Assembly (NCBI GenBank): GCA_035411425.1
Contig: DAONSX010000019.1
Coordinates: 1 to 41,216, forward strand
Reading direction: 5' to 3'
Source: TTA-H9 sp002071415
GTDB lineage: Bacteria; Bacteroidota; Bacteroidia; Bacteroidales; TTA-H9
Length of the DNA stretch: 41,216 nt
Shown here: positions 8,618 to 16,742 of the stretch, piece by piece
How the letters are laid out: every line of letters begins with the position of its first letter
How positions within the stretch are numbered: position 1 is the stretch's first letter
Position numbers and translations under genes: made by a program
Notes under the pieces: model-generated
Seen by the model: only the letters and a program-made list of their open reading frames with translations
Told to the model about the DNA's origin: nothing
Database searches by the model: none

Positions 8618-8625
8618 CAAAGATA
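8618..8625 (-). promoter_or_regulatory. Bacteroidota -7 box upstream of the glycan cluster
   Basis: The minus strand reads TATCTTTG, a match to TAnnTTTG, 20 bases upstream of the glycosyltransferase start. No TTG was found at a fixed -33 spacing, so the call rests on the -7 box alone. Confidence 0.5.
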
Positions 8626-8763
8626 CTGTCTCCATGTGGAATGAGAAAATATGCTTCAGTTTGCAGGATGGTGAATGGTGAGTTAAAAAGTTAAAAGTTG
8701 AAGGCAGGTGATATGCTGGAGGTATGGCTTATAACACGAGTTTCTGTTTTTATGTTTACATGT

Positions 8764-10224
8764 TTATTTATTATTCCTGTATTCCTGCTTCATTTGAAGC
8801 ACGCCACCGCTCTCGGAACGGCTGTGATGTTCTATGAATGACTCGATTTGTTCAACAGTTAGACGTTTTGCTAAAATGGTTTTTTTCTCGTCGAGCAGAT
8901 ATATTATAGGAGTCGAGTAAATATCGTATAGATCATGATAGTTGGCTGTATAGGCTCTTGGCCCATTTACATTAATCCAATCCATATCGTACTGACGGAT
9001 ATAATTTTTCATTTCGCGCATATTAGTATCACTGCAAACGGCGAATACTTCTATGTCGTATTGTTTACCCTTTCTTGTCATGAAATCCTTTAACATTGGA
9101 ATTTCTTTTTTACAATGGCCACAAGTGGGGTCCCAGAATAAAAGTATGGTATACCTCGCTTTAAGTTGATGAAGAGAAATGGGTTGCATAAAGGTATCGA
9201 GCATGATGAGTTCAGGAGCAGTCTGGCCAATTAAAATTGGCTTAAGTTTTTTGGCTTTTTTTATTAAATTTTCTTTTACAGTATTATTGATCCAGTAATC
9301 CATTTCACCCGATGCATAATAATTTTCCACCATATACACAAAAGCCGCATCCATGCCCATAATTTCGCTGCGTTCGGTAAAATTGGTCAAGAACCATATC
9401 ATATAACGGTAGGTGTCGGCTGATTGACTGGCTATGGGGATTAAACGCTTCGCCTCGGCAATGATGCTATCAGGGTGTTGTAATACCATCTTCGTAAAAT
9501 ACGTATTCACTCTTTGATGATAGAAGGGGGTTCTCAGTAATCTTGCATCATTCAGAGGCAGGTTATCGAAATAATGCGCCTTGTAATATTTATAAGCAAA
9601 CAGAGAATCGGGCCTTCCGTTAGGAAGTAAAGGAGGATCAGGGATTTCTGGCTCCTGCGAAGCTTTCACGAAATCAGCTGCAAACATTCCTTCATGTGAT
9701 TCTATAAATTCCTTGATATAAGACATCACTTCATCATTGATCTTTTGCATCCAAGCTTTGGCCAAACTGGCAGAATCGGGATACAAACCTTCGGTCCGCT
9801 TGAAAATCTTCTGATAAGGTTCGATCTCTTTTTGTTTCTTCCCTAAATAATGAATGTATCGAAAAAATGCAAGGTTCTCTGATGATCCTTTTATTTGCAT
9901 GTTGTTTACAGGATCATCTGCAATAGTTTCGAAACTTATACGAGGCTCATTATTCATAAGGAACTCAAAATATCGGTTCTTTTTTTCTCCGGCTATAATA
10001 TATAACCCCCCCGTAAGCATTGAATCGACTTCCAGAACAAACCACTCTCCCTTTCCTTTTCGAAGCGTATCATCCATGTATTGCTTATCGGCAAAATAAT
10101 GAGCAAGATAGAGGAAATCATCATTGGCACCCTTTATTTTAACCTTGAGTTGAAAACCTTGGGCATTCACCTCGCTCAACACGGAAAATAGAGACACTGC
10201 AAGAATGAATAGTACATTTCTCAT
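8764..10224 (-). CDS. Secreted DUF4369/TlpA-type thioredoxin-fold protein
   Basis: A signal peptide (residues 1-21, ending EVNA) is followed by a beta-rich N-terminal region typical of DUF4369 (FQLKVKIKGANDDFLYLAHY), a helical middle part (about 125-330, DUF5106-like) and a C-terminal TlpA/AhpC-type domain from about residue 340. The active-site motif is CGHC at 368-371 in FWDPTCGHCKKEIP, and a cis-Pro follows in YSTPIIYLL. Such proteins are abundant in Bacteroidota and are thought to act as periplasmic or membrane-anchored disulfide reductases. It is transcribed alone and diverges from the coiled-coil gene at 10346. The redox fold is certain; the partner is unknown. Confidence 0.9.
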   Translation of the reverse strand: MRNVLFILAVSLFSVLSEVNAQGFQLKVKIKGANDDFLYLAHYFADKQYMDDTLRKGKGEWFVLEVDSMLTGGLYIIAGEKKNRYFEFLMNNEPRISFETIADDPVNNMQIKGSSENLAFFRYIHYLGKKQKEIEPYQKIFKRTEGLYPDSASLAKAWMQKINDEVMSYIKEFIESHEGMFAADFVKASQEPEIPDPPLLPNGRPDSLFAYKYYKAHYFDNLPLNDARLLRTPFYHQRVNTYFTKMVLQHPDSIIAEAKRLIPIASQSADTYRYMIWFLTNFTERSEIMGMDAAFVYMVENYYASGEMDYWINNTVKENLIKKAKKLKPILIGQTAPELIMLDTFMQPISLHQLKARYTILLFWDPTCGHCKKEIPMLKDFMTRKGKQYDIEVFAVCSDTNMREMKNYIRQYDMDWINVNGPRAYTANYHDLYDIYSTPIIYLLDEKKTILAKRLTVEQIESFIEHHSRSESGGVLQMKQEYRNNK

Positions 10225-10286
10225 AGACTGAGCCTTAATGAATAAAATTAAAATGTAATTTTACCTTAAATACACCACAAAAATAT

Positions 10287-10294
10287 TACTTTTG
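10287..10294 (+). promoter_or_regulatory. -7 box for the coiled-coil membrane protein
   Basis: TACTTTTG matches TAnnTTTG and lies 51 bases before the ATG at 10346, in the 121-base gap between divergent genes. Confidence 0.45.
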
Positions 10295-10345
10295 TGAAGA
10301 AGCATTGGTTAAACTCATTAAAAATCCCATTATTCCTTCATAAAT

Positions 10346-11653
10346 ATGACAAAGAAAATTCTCATTCTTCCCTTTCTTTTTCTGGGCTCATTTTTTTATA
10401 GCCAGGCACAGGATAGCATTATCAATCAGTTGCTTAGAACTCGCCAGAAAGACTATTCGAATTACATTCAGCAACGCGACAGCATCAAGGTGCGAACATG
10501 GGAAAAAGTGGTGATGCTCAATGGCCTTGCTGCCAGAGTGATCCAATCCGACAGCATTTTAATTGCCGCTTGTCTTGAGCAATTGGCTGCGGGCATTCCT
10601 TCAGTTAGGGAACAGCAACTGCTCGATACCATTACTCACCTCAAGGGAAGAATTGAATACATGAAACAGAGTTCATCACCCGAAAACGACCTGAGCCCCC
10701 GTGATTATGTCATTCTTTTGGGTGTATCCCTCATCCTGATCTTGCTTGGAATTTTTGCACTTATCTTGCTTAGAAAACTTCAAAAAGCCAACAAATCCGG
10801 ACTAAAAACCAAAGAAGAACTCGAAACTTTCCAAAATACACAGCTCGAATATGAAAATAAGCTCGAGGAAATCAACGACGAACTGGCTCGGATTTATAAT
10901 GAAAGGGAACAACTCCTTCAACAGATAACCGAACTGAACAGGGCTTTAATTTCTGAAAAACAAAATAATAACCAATTGAAGGATTGTTTAGAAACAATAT
11001 CGAACGAGAAGCAAGAGATGCAGAACGAGATGAAGCGATTGAAGGAAAAGGCTGAAAAGTACCAGAATCTGCCTGACGAATCGACTATAAATGAAATTAT
11101 TACCGAAAACAATCTCCTAAAGTCGGAAAATATTCAATTAAAGCAACAAATCTTGGAGCTTCAGGAGAATATCGAGCAATTAAAATCAGAATTACTGAAA
11201 GTCACTGAAAGTTCCGATGAACTTTTGCGAAAATCTTTGGAAGAAAGAGAACAGAAGTATAAGATGGAACTACAGAACGCCCAGCAGATTCAATTACAAT
11301 TGGAAGACAAGATCAAGGAAATTGAAGAAAGGTTGAAAAATATTCTTGAAGAAAAGGACATTCTTGTTTCGGAGCACAACTTTGTTATGGAAAGCCTATC
11401 TTCGATGTGCGATGAACTCGAAAGAAGCAAGGCTCAATTGCAAAGTGTTGAAACCGAAAAAATCAGTCTCGAAGAACAGCTTGTGAATCTTTCGCCTTTG
11501 CCCCAGCAAATCGATGCTTTGAATGCTGAAATCATTCGTTGGCAGAATGAGAATGAGGAACTTAAACAGCAAATAGCCCGAGAGATAAAGCTGCGTAAAG
11601 AGATTGAATCGGATATTCAGAAAATCTTCAACCGACTCGAAGGAGGAGTTTGA
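10346..11653 (+). CDS. Single-span membrane protein with a long coiled coil
   Basis: I do not recognise a family. The 435-residue protein has a signal peptide (1-22, ending SQAQ), a small extracytoplasmic domain (about 23-118), one clear transmembrane helix (about 120-144, YVILLGVSLILILLGIFALI) and then about 285 residues of uninterrupted heptad-like Glu/Lys/Leu/Gln sequence, most likely a cytoplasmic coiled coil. The order suggests a rod tethered to the inner membrane that senses or anchors across it. No enzyme motif is visible. It stands alone, between divergent and decayed neighbours. Features are directly visible; scaffolding or envelope function is only a guess. Confidence 0.8.
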   Translation: MTKKILILPFLFLGSFFYSQAQDSIINQLLRTRQKDYSNYIQQRDSIKVRTWEKVVMLNGLAARVIQSDSILIAACLEQLAAGIPSVREQQLLDTITHLKGRIEYMKQSSSPENDLSPRDYVILLGVSLILILLGIFALILLRKLQKANKSGLKTKEELETFQNTQLEYENKLEEINDELARIYNEREQLLQQITELNRALISEKQNNNQLKDCLETISNEKQEMQNEMKRLKEKAEKYQNLPDESTINEIITENNLLKSENIQLKQQILELQENIEQLKSELLKVTESSDELLRKSLEEREQKYKMELQNAQQIQLQLEDKIKEIEERLKNILEEKDILVSEHNFVMESLSSMCDELERSKAQLQSVETEKISLEEQLVNLSPLPQQIDALNAEIIRWQNENEELKQQIAREIKLRKEIESDIQKIFNRLEGGV

Positions 11654-11691
11654 ACTCACAGAGTAAATTCCATTGCTAACAGGTTGCTCTT

Positions 11692-12005
11692 TCAAAGGTT
11701 TTTTAAGATTTTTGCTCTGATGCATTCATAGAGTTTCAGTGCCTTGGGGTCGTTTCCAACCAGTTTTTGTTTCTCGAGTTCTTCGATTATTTTCTCGAAA
11801 AGAGTTAATCCGATTTAATGTCGTTGATGAATCGTTCTTTTTATATAAAGCTTTCAATATTGTAACGTTTGTGTTTCTTGGGTAATCTCCCTTCTAATTC
11901 TCCATATTCTTCCAGTTGCAATTCAATTTCATCGTTATCGAGTTTAAGAATATTTTCGAGCAGGTCGCGGTCCATGAATATACTTTCTTTTAAAAACATC
12001 GCCAT
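11692..12005 (-). pseudogene. Broken small gene of unknown function
   Basis: On the minus strand an ORF from about 12005 (MAMFLKESIF) reads NDEIELQLEEYGELEGRLPK and stops at 11841. A second frame just downstream reads LFEKIIEELEKQKLVGNDPK and ends at 11692 (ILKNL). Both are charged helical sequence of the same flavour, so they look like halves of one gene split by at least one frameshift. The 5' side abuts the mobile relic at 12031, and the apparent N-terminus from 12062 (MKCNYRIKNS) is translated relic DNA. No family is recognised. Confidence 0.38.
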
Positions 12006-12030
12006 TCCCTGCCTTTTTGATAAATAAAAT

Positions 12031-12353
12031 GGAGAATTCTTTATCCTATAATTGCATTTCAATCCCCTTAGTTATGACGGGACAAAAGCAGCATCGCATT
12101 TCAAATTGTTGTATTTTCGTGTAAACCTAACAGGTTTTAGATATTTGTTAGGTTTTATCATTAAAATAACTTGGCTTAAGTGAGTCTGATAGATATTACC
12201 AGGTCAGGAAAGGAAACTTAAAAAATTGTGGGTTTCGGATGAAGGGAGTGCGCCTTTACCACGTGATGAAAGTAATCATTGAGAATAGGTGATGCTATAT
12301 CGCAATCTTCAAAACCACGACAACTTGATTTAGTGTCGAATCAGGAGTTCTGA
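12031..12353. mobile_element. Short relic of a terminal-inverted-repeat element (copy A)
   Basis: The right end ATCAGGAGTTCTGA (12340-12353) is identical to the right end of the element at 38918-39392. The internal blocks 12043-12121 (TCCTATAATTGCAT and GTTATGACGGGACAAAA) and 12305-12339 also match it, and the left end (12031-12044) is eroded with about 8 of 14 matches. The middle is shorter than in copy B and the coding fragment is absent. A hairpin AAACCTAACA / TGTTAGGTTT (12123-12132 with 12146-12155) lies inside. Read together, the two are deletion derivatives of one mobile element. Confidence 0.62.
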
Positions 12354-12618
12354 AATTATTCGGGTATTTCATAACAAAAAGATTTTACAAAACTGATTCG
12401 GGAAAACATTTATAACAGAAAGCATTTCATTTTTTCTTGTTTCCAATCCTGCCAATGGTAATTAGAAAACCAAAGTTTAGGGGTAAGATATTTGTCTTTT
12501 GCCTTTTATAAATATTTACAGTATTTACTCTCGCTCGAGCTTTTGCAGGCAGTAGGCATATTTCGTTCATTTTTCCACAACCCTCCTAAATTTATTTTTC
12601 TATGGTGGAACTCATCTT

Positions 12619-13362
12619 TTATGTTCGACCAGATTCTTCCAGCCATTTTGTGTGGTGTTTTATGGTTCGAAGAACCAGCGCAATGATGAGGGCAGCAACC
12701 AGGATATACAATGAAGGTCTGACAGATAGGAAATTTCTATTCAACAGATAATAGCGCAGGTAATCGATGAAGGCAAAACCAAACACAATGGATAGCATAC
12801 CCGAATATTCTCTCCGTAATACCGATTTGAAAGAGAAGGGTAATGCAGAAGGATCATAATTTTTGAAGGAGGGGAAAAAGGTAGGAACTTTCAATGTCCA
12901 TTCAATATATTCTTGGTCATACTTGCGTTCGAGGTAACATTCTTCGGCAAACATAATTCTTTCGTAATAAATCCAGAAAACGAGCGAAATAACCAGAAAA
13001 TACCAGAAATTGAAAACGAACAAGGTGAGTCCGGCCCATATGAGATAGTTTCCGAGATATAAGGGATGGCGTACGATGGAATAAATGCCTGAGGTATTCA
13101 ATTTTTCGGCTACTTGCGATTTAGTATTTCTACCCGAAGTTCCTGCCGGAGTTGTGCCAATAGTTATTATTCTGACTAAAAACCCGGTTGCAGCTAAAAC
13201 AATTGAAATTGCGGTCAAACATTTGGCAATTGAAGGATCGAGGTTACTATAATCGGTAAAGAACATCGCCGGAATTAACGAAATAAAAATAATTACGGGT
13301 ATTTGCCCACGGTATCGGAAAAAGAAATTACCTGTTTTCTCGAAAGAATGTCGCAGAGCCAT
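12619..13362 (-). CDS. PEMT/ICMT-like membrane methyltransferase
   Basis: This polytopic protein carries the isoprenylcysteine/phospholipid methyltransferase signature: GIYSIVRHPLYLGNYLIWAG followed by a hydrophobic span and ERIMFAEECYLERKYDQEY, where RHP and the late Glu residues bind SAM. About four to six transmembrane helices are visible, two of them in a C-terminal extension (LSIVFGFAF, LYILVAALIIALVL). ATG 13362 (MALRHSF) is preferred; an upstream in-frame start at 13404 adds 14 residues with no family support and runs toward the divergent gene. Substrate unknown: bacterial members methylate lipids or small molecules. It is divergent from the GIN-domain gene with a 124-base gap between starts. 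Confidence 0.83.
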   Translation of the reverse strand: MALRHSFEKTGNFFFRYRGQIPVIIFISLIPAMFFTDYSNLDPSIAKCLTAISIVLAATGFLVRIITIGTTPAGTSGRNTKSQVAEKLNTSGIYSIVRHPLYLGNYLIWAGLTLFVFNFWYFLVISLVFWIYYERIMFAEECYLERKYDQEYIEWTLKVPTFFPSFKNYDPSALPFSFKSVLRREYSGMLSIVFGFAFIDYLRYYLLNRNFLSVRPSLYILVAALIIALVLRTIKHHTKWLEESGRT

Positions 13363-13434
13363 AACTCTAATTTTGTACAAAAGTAATGATTTCGATCTGG
13401 GCAAATTGTAAAATATTTTGTCTCATGTGTAACT

Positions 13435-13462
13435 TTTGCAGGTTTATGGAGTCGTAATTTTG
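13435..13462 (+). promoter_or_regulatory. -33/-7 promoter for the GIN-domain gene
   Basis: TTTG at 13435-13438, a 16-base gap and TAATTTTG at 13455-13462. The site overlaps the upstream in-frame codons, which supports the later ATG at 13487 as the true start. Confidence 0.55.
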
Positions 13463-13486
13463 TTTAAACTGGATAAATTAAAAGCT

Positions 13487-14311
13487 ATGAGAAAAAAAGT
13501 TTTTTCGTTGGTGGCGGCCTTAGGTTTTATTATGGTAATAATTCCTGCTTTTGGGCAATCGAATGTAATTTCGGAAATACGCCAGGTGGGTTCATTTCAA
13601 ACCATTCAAAACAATTCATCGGTAGATATTCTTCTTTTACAGGGCAATAGTTTCGAAGTCAAGATTGAAGCCGACTCCGAAATCATTTCTTATATCGATA
13701 CCGAAGAAAGAAATTCCACACTTTACATTGATGTAAAAAAAAGGCCCGGGTTGAGAAAGATAAAGGTGATGCGTGCAATTATTACTGTGCCTAATTTGAA
13801 TGTGATTAGAATCAATGGCTCGGGTGATGTGGTGAGCATGAATCAATTGAATTTTCCTCGTTTCAGTATAACACTCAATGGAAGTGGAGATGCCGAGCTC
13901 GAGCTCAAATGCAAAGAATTTGAATCTTATTTGAATGGTTCGGGCGATTTATTGGTGGAAGGGGTGAATGGCTCGTGCGAGATCCATGTAGCAGGTTCGG
14001 GCGATATGAAAGGAAAGAATTTTCAACTTTCGAACCTGAAAATTACCAATCGGGGGTCGGGCGATATAAAACTTAGCGGTAAAGCCGATGAAGTAAATAT
14101 TTATTCTAATTCATCGGGTGATATCCACTGTTTTGAACTGCCTTGCAATAAAGCAGAAATACACTGTTATGGCTCAGGTGATGTGAGCCTTTGGGTGATA
14201 CAATCCATTACTGGCTCAATCCATGGCTCGGGAGATATCAGAATAAAAGGGAATCCCAATAATCGTAACATTCAAAAACAGGGCTCGGGCGATATTATCT
14301 GGAGTAACTGA
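13487..14311 (+). CDS. Secreted GIN-domain (DUF2807) beta-solenoid protein
   Basis: A signal peptide (MRKKVFSLVAALGFIMVIIP...FGQ) precedes a repetitive beta-rich domain. Eight GSGD turns and one SSGD turn recur at roughly 14-25 residue spacing (NGSGDVV, NGSGDAE, NGSGDLL, AGSGDMK, RGSGDIK, NSSGDIH, YGSGDVS, HGSGDIR, QGSGDII), the signature of the putative auto-transporter adhesin head (GIN) fold, a right-handed solenoid. No catalytic motif is visible and no lipobox Cys, so it is probably periplasmic or surface-exposed. The chosen start follows the promoter and gives a canonical signal peptide; GTG or TTG codons upstream are ignored. Function of this family is poorly known. Confidence 0.9.
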   Translation: MRKKVFSLVAALGFIMVIIPAFGQSNVISEIRQVGSFQTIQNNSSVDILLLQGNSFEVKIEADSEIISYIDTEERNSTLYIDVKKRPGLRKIKVMRAIITVPNLNVIRINGSGDVVSMNQLNFPRFSITLNGSGDAELELKCKEFESYLNGSGDLLVEGVNGSCEIHVAGSGDMKGKNFQLSNLKITNRGSGDIKLSGKADEVNIYSNSSGDIHCFELPCNKAEIHCYGSGDVSLWVIQSITGSIHGSGDIRIKGNPNNRNIQKQGSGDIIWSN

Positions 14312-14765
14312 AGGAATTACTTCTCATGTTCCTTTTGCCTTTCAATGCCTTTACTATAACTATTTTTTTCGAATTCCCCTATTCATCCTGTAATCGAAGG
14401 TAATTGTCCTGTGGAAAAGTTACAGGATGGAAATATTCCATTTTTGTTATGAAATAAAGAGGATGATTTGATGGACTTTGAAACTGAAGTTACGAATTCG
14501 GACAGGCTCATTGTTCAGGTTCCATATCACAATTCTGGAATGATGATTTACTTGGAAACATAAAATGACAATAGATTTTCCAAATTAACTATCCGAGCGA
14601 ATGGCGCGTTTCTTATTTTATGGTAGATTCGATCGGCTATTCGTTTACCAATAGATTTTAGAATTTTACTTTGCTCCCGGCAGTGAACAGTTATATTTAT
14701 TATTTTCGCACGTTTGATTTTGTTTTAATTCATTCTGAATATATAATTTAAAAAATTGTTTTATC
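14312..14765. other. 454-base intergenic region with a hairpin
   Basis: No gene is visible. The only clear structure is a 10-bp inverted repeat (14384-14393 with 14420-14429). TATTTTCG at 14701-14708 is a possible variant -7 box for tpiA. Confidence 0.5.
14384..14429. repeat. 10-bp perfect inverted repeat, 26-base loop
   Basis: CATCCTGTAA (14384-14393) pairs with TTACAGGATG (14420-14429). It lies 73 bases after the GIN-domain stop. There is no strong T run directly after it, so it may be a processing or weak termination structure rather than a standard terminator. Confidence 0.45.
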
Positions 14766-15527
14766 ATGAGACTAAAAATTGTAGCCGGTAACTGGAAAAT
14801 GAATTTAGACTTCGAGGAAGCCGAAGATCTTATTTCCGCCATAGCCGATGAGCTTGAAAATATCGACCTTGGGCATGCCGAGGTTGTAATTTGTCCCCCA
14901 TTCCCTTATCTCGAGATGGCCCTCGATATAGCCATAGAATCTGTTTTTTCGGTAGGAGCTCAAAACATCAGTCATTTCGACAATGGAGCCTATACTGGGG
15001 AAGTTTCGGCCCGTATGCTGGCTTCGATGGATGTTGATTATTGTATTGTTGGCCATTCGGAACGAAGAAAATATTTTAACGAAACCGACGAAATCATTGC
15101 AAAAAAAATCGATCAGGCCATCGAACATGAGTTTATCACTATATTCTGCTGTGGCGAACTTTTAAGTGAACGTCAGGCCGGGAAACATTTCGATGTAGTT
15201 CGTGAACAAATCGAGAAAGCCGTCTTTCCTTTGTCCGAAAAAGAGTTTTACAACATCGTCATTGCCTATGAACCCGTCTGGGCTATTGGCACTGGAGTGA
15301 ATGCCACACCTGAACAGGCTCAGGAAATGCATGCTTACATTCGCAACCTCATCGCATCGAGGTATGGTAAAGATGTAGCTGACGAAACCTCCATATTGTA
15401 TGGTGGAAGTTGCAATTCGAAAAATGCTCCGGAAATTTTCGCCCAACCCGATGTGGATGGCGGTTTGATTGGCGGAGCAAGCCTTAATGCCGATGAATTT
15501 ATCGAGATTGTCAAGGCAATCCTTTGA
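14766..15527 (+). CDS. tpiA: Triosephosphate isomerase
   Basis: This is a cytosolic glycolytic enzyme interconverting dihydroxyacetone phosphate and glyceraldehyde 3-phosphate. All landmarks are in place: GNWKMN with catalytic Lys11, VGHSERR with His97, AYEPVWAIGTG with catalytic Glu169 and the flexible loop, and the phosphate-binding YGGS and GGLIGGASL. The 253-residue length is usual for the family. The stop lies 6 bases before the prmA frame, so the two are very probably cotranscribed. The gene has 13 TCGA tetranucleotides, typical of the core genes here. Confidence 0.98.
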   Translation: MRLKIVAGNWKMNLDFEEAEDLISAIADELENIDLGHAEVVICPPFPYLEMALDIAIESVFSVGAQNISHFDNGAYTGEVSARMLASMDVDYCIVGHSERRKYFNETDEIIAKKIDQAIEHEFITIFCCGELLSERQAGKHFDVVREQIEKAVFPLSEKEFYNIVIAYEPVWAIGTGVNATPEQAQEMHAYIRNLIASRYGKDVADETSILYGGSCNSKNAPEIFAQPDVDGGLIGGASLNADEFIEIVKAIL

Positions 15528-15533
15528 TTAAAA

Positions 15534-16370
15534 ATGGAATATACTGAGCTGCGAATCCCTATAATTATTGACGACGAAACCAAAGAATTACTCCCTTCCA
15601 TTTTAACTGAGCTGGGATTTGAAGGTTTTATCGAAGAAGAAGATTCTTTGCTGGGATATATCCCTTCAGTTCATTTTGACCGCCATGCCGTAGAAGAATT
15701 ATTGCAGAGACTGGATATTGCTCCTTTCTTTACCTTTCGGACTGTTCCCGAACAAAACTGGAATGCTGTTTGGGAAAGCCAATTCGAACCGGTCGTTATC
15801 GCTGAGAAATGCTTTGTAAGAGCTCCTTTTCACTTTCCTCAGCCTCATTATCCCATCGAACTGATCATCGAACCCAAAATGTCGTTTGGTACAGCCCATC
15901 ATGAAACCACCGCCATGATGATGGAATACCTGCTCGAAATCGATGTGATGGGGAAAAGCATTCTGGATGTGGGAACCGGTACTGGAATCCTGGCCATTCT
16001 TTCGGCAAAGATAGGAGCCGTCAATATCGTTGCTATTGATAACAATGAATGGGCCTACCGAAATGCTCTCGAAAATATTCAACTCAACAATACACCTCGA
16101 ATCGTCGTAAAACAAGGAGATGCATCTTTGCTTTCGACTATGAATGAATTTGACGTCATTTTGGCCAATATTAACCGTAATATTCTTTTGAATGATATTC
16201 CCGCTTACATGAAGGTTTTGAAACAGAACGGTCTATTGATCGTAAGCGGTTTTTACAAAGATGATCTACCAGTTATAGATGATGCTTTTCACCGAGTAGG
16301 CCTCGCATCTTGCCGAATAAAAGAAAGAAACAGTTGGCTGGCTGCTGTTTATTTGAAAACTCTGCCTTAA
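15534..16370 (+). CDS. prmA: Ribosomal protein L11 methyltransferase
   Basis: This SAM-dependent enzyme methylates lysines and the N-terminus of ribosomal protein L11. An N-terminal substrate-recognition domain (about 1-90, rich in Glu) precedes the catalytic domain with SFGTAHHETTAMMMEYL, motif I ILDVGTGTGILAIL and the NxxN-like LANINRNILL, all typical of PrmA. Length 278 is normal. It starts 6 bases after the tpiA stop. ATG is at 15534 in MEYTELR. Confidence 0.95.
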   Translation: MEYTELRIPIIIDDETKELLPSILTELGFEGFIEEEDSLLGYIPSVHFDRHAVEELLQRLDIAPFFTFRTVPEQNWNAVWESQFEPVVIAEKCFVRAPFHFPQPHYPIELIIEPKMSFGTAHHETTAMMMEYLLEIDVMGKSILDVGTGTGILAILSAKIGAVNIVAIDNNEWAYRNALENIQLNNTPRIVVKQGDASLLSTMNEFDVILANINRNILLNDIPAYMKVLKQNGLLIVSGFYKDDLPVIDDAFHRVGLASCRIKERNSWLAAVYLKTLP

Positions 16371-16742
16371 TGATTGGAAACTTATCTTTCGTATCGAAAA
16401 ACCTATAAAAAAAGAAGTCCTTCACCAATTTTATCCTCGAATCTCTCATCCTTATGGATCATATTAAGGCAAATGATTATTTCTTCCCATGAATCCGAAG
16501 ATGGATCATTGTTTATTGGCTATCAGCTTACAGCTTTTAGAGAAGATGGCAAGTGGCATTTTCTTCTCGCTTTACCCATAATTGGCTCAAAAACCGTCAT
16601 TGTTATTCAAGCATTGACAACTTTTAACTTTTTACTCACTCTTCCCCATTCTCGATAAAAGCGAATTTTTATCCGTCGGGGTGCCGATTGGAAATTATCA
16701 TGTAAATTTGTTTGAATGAATTGTAAGCCTTAGATTAATAAG
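16371..16742. other. Intergenic region before the 1519-residue gene
   Basis: No gene is supported. A TTG-start frame of 94 codons (16374-16658) has no family features and is unlikely to be coding. A -7 box for the next gene is at 16703-16710. Confidence 0.5.
16703..16710 (+). promoter_or_regulatory. -7 box upstream of the 1519-residue gene
   Basis: TAAATTTG matches TAnnTTTG, 32 bases upstream of ATG 16743. A TTG lies 12 bases before it, closer than the usual spacing. Confidence 0.45.

Larger units (their letters stand above)
11654..12618. other. Gene-poor decayed stretch
   Basis: Between the coiled-coil gene and the PEMT-like gene there is no convincing intact gene. It holds the broken small gene (11692-12005), the relic element (12031-12353) and about 260 bases (12354-12618) in which I see nothing recognisable. 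Confidence 0.6.

Noticed and set aside
12492..12686. 64-codon plus-strand frame
   Set aside because: Overlaps the end of the PEMT-like gene on the other strand and has no coding features of its own.
13733..13745. A-rich run in the GIN-domain gene as a phase-variation site
   Set aside because: It encodes VKKRP in frame within a conserved domain; no second feature suggests switching.
16374..16658. 94-codon frame after prmA
   Set aside because: It needs a TTG start, has no recognisable domain or signal, and reads like random AT-rich translation.
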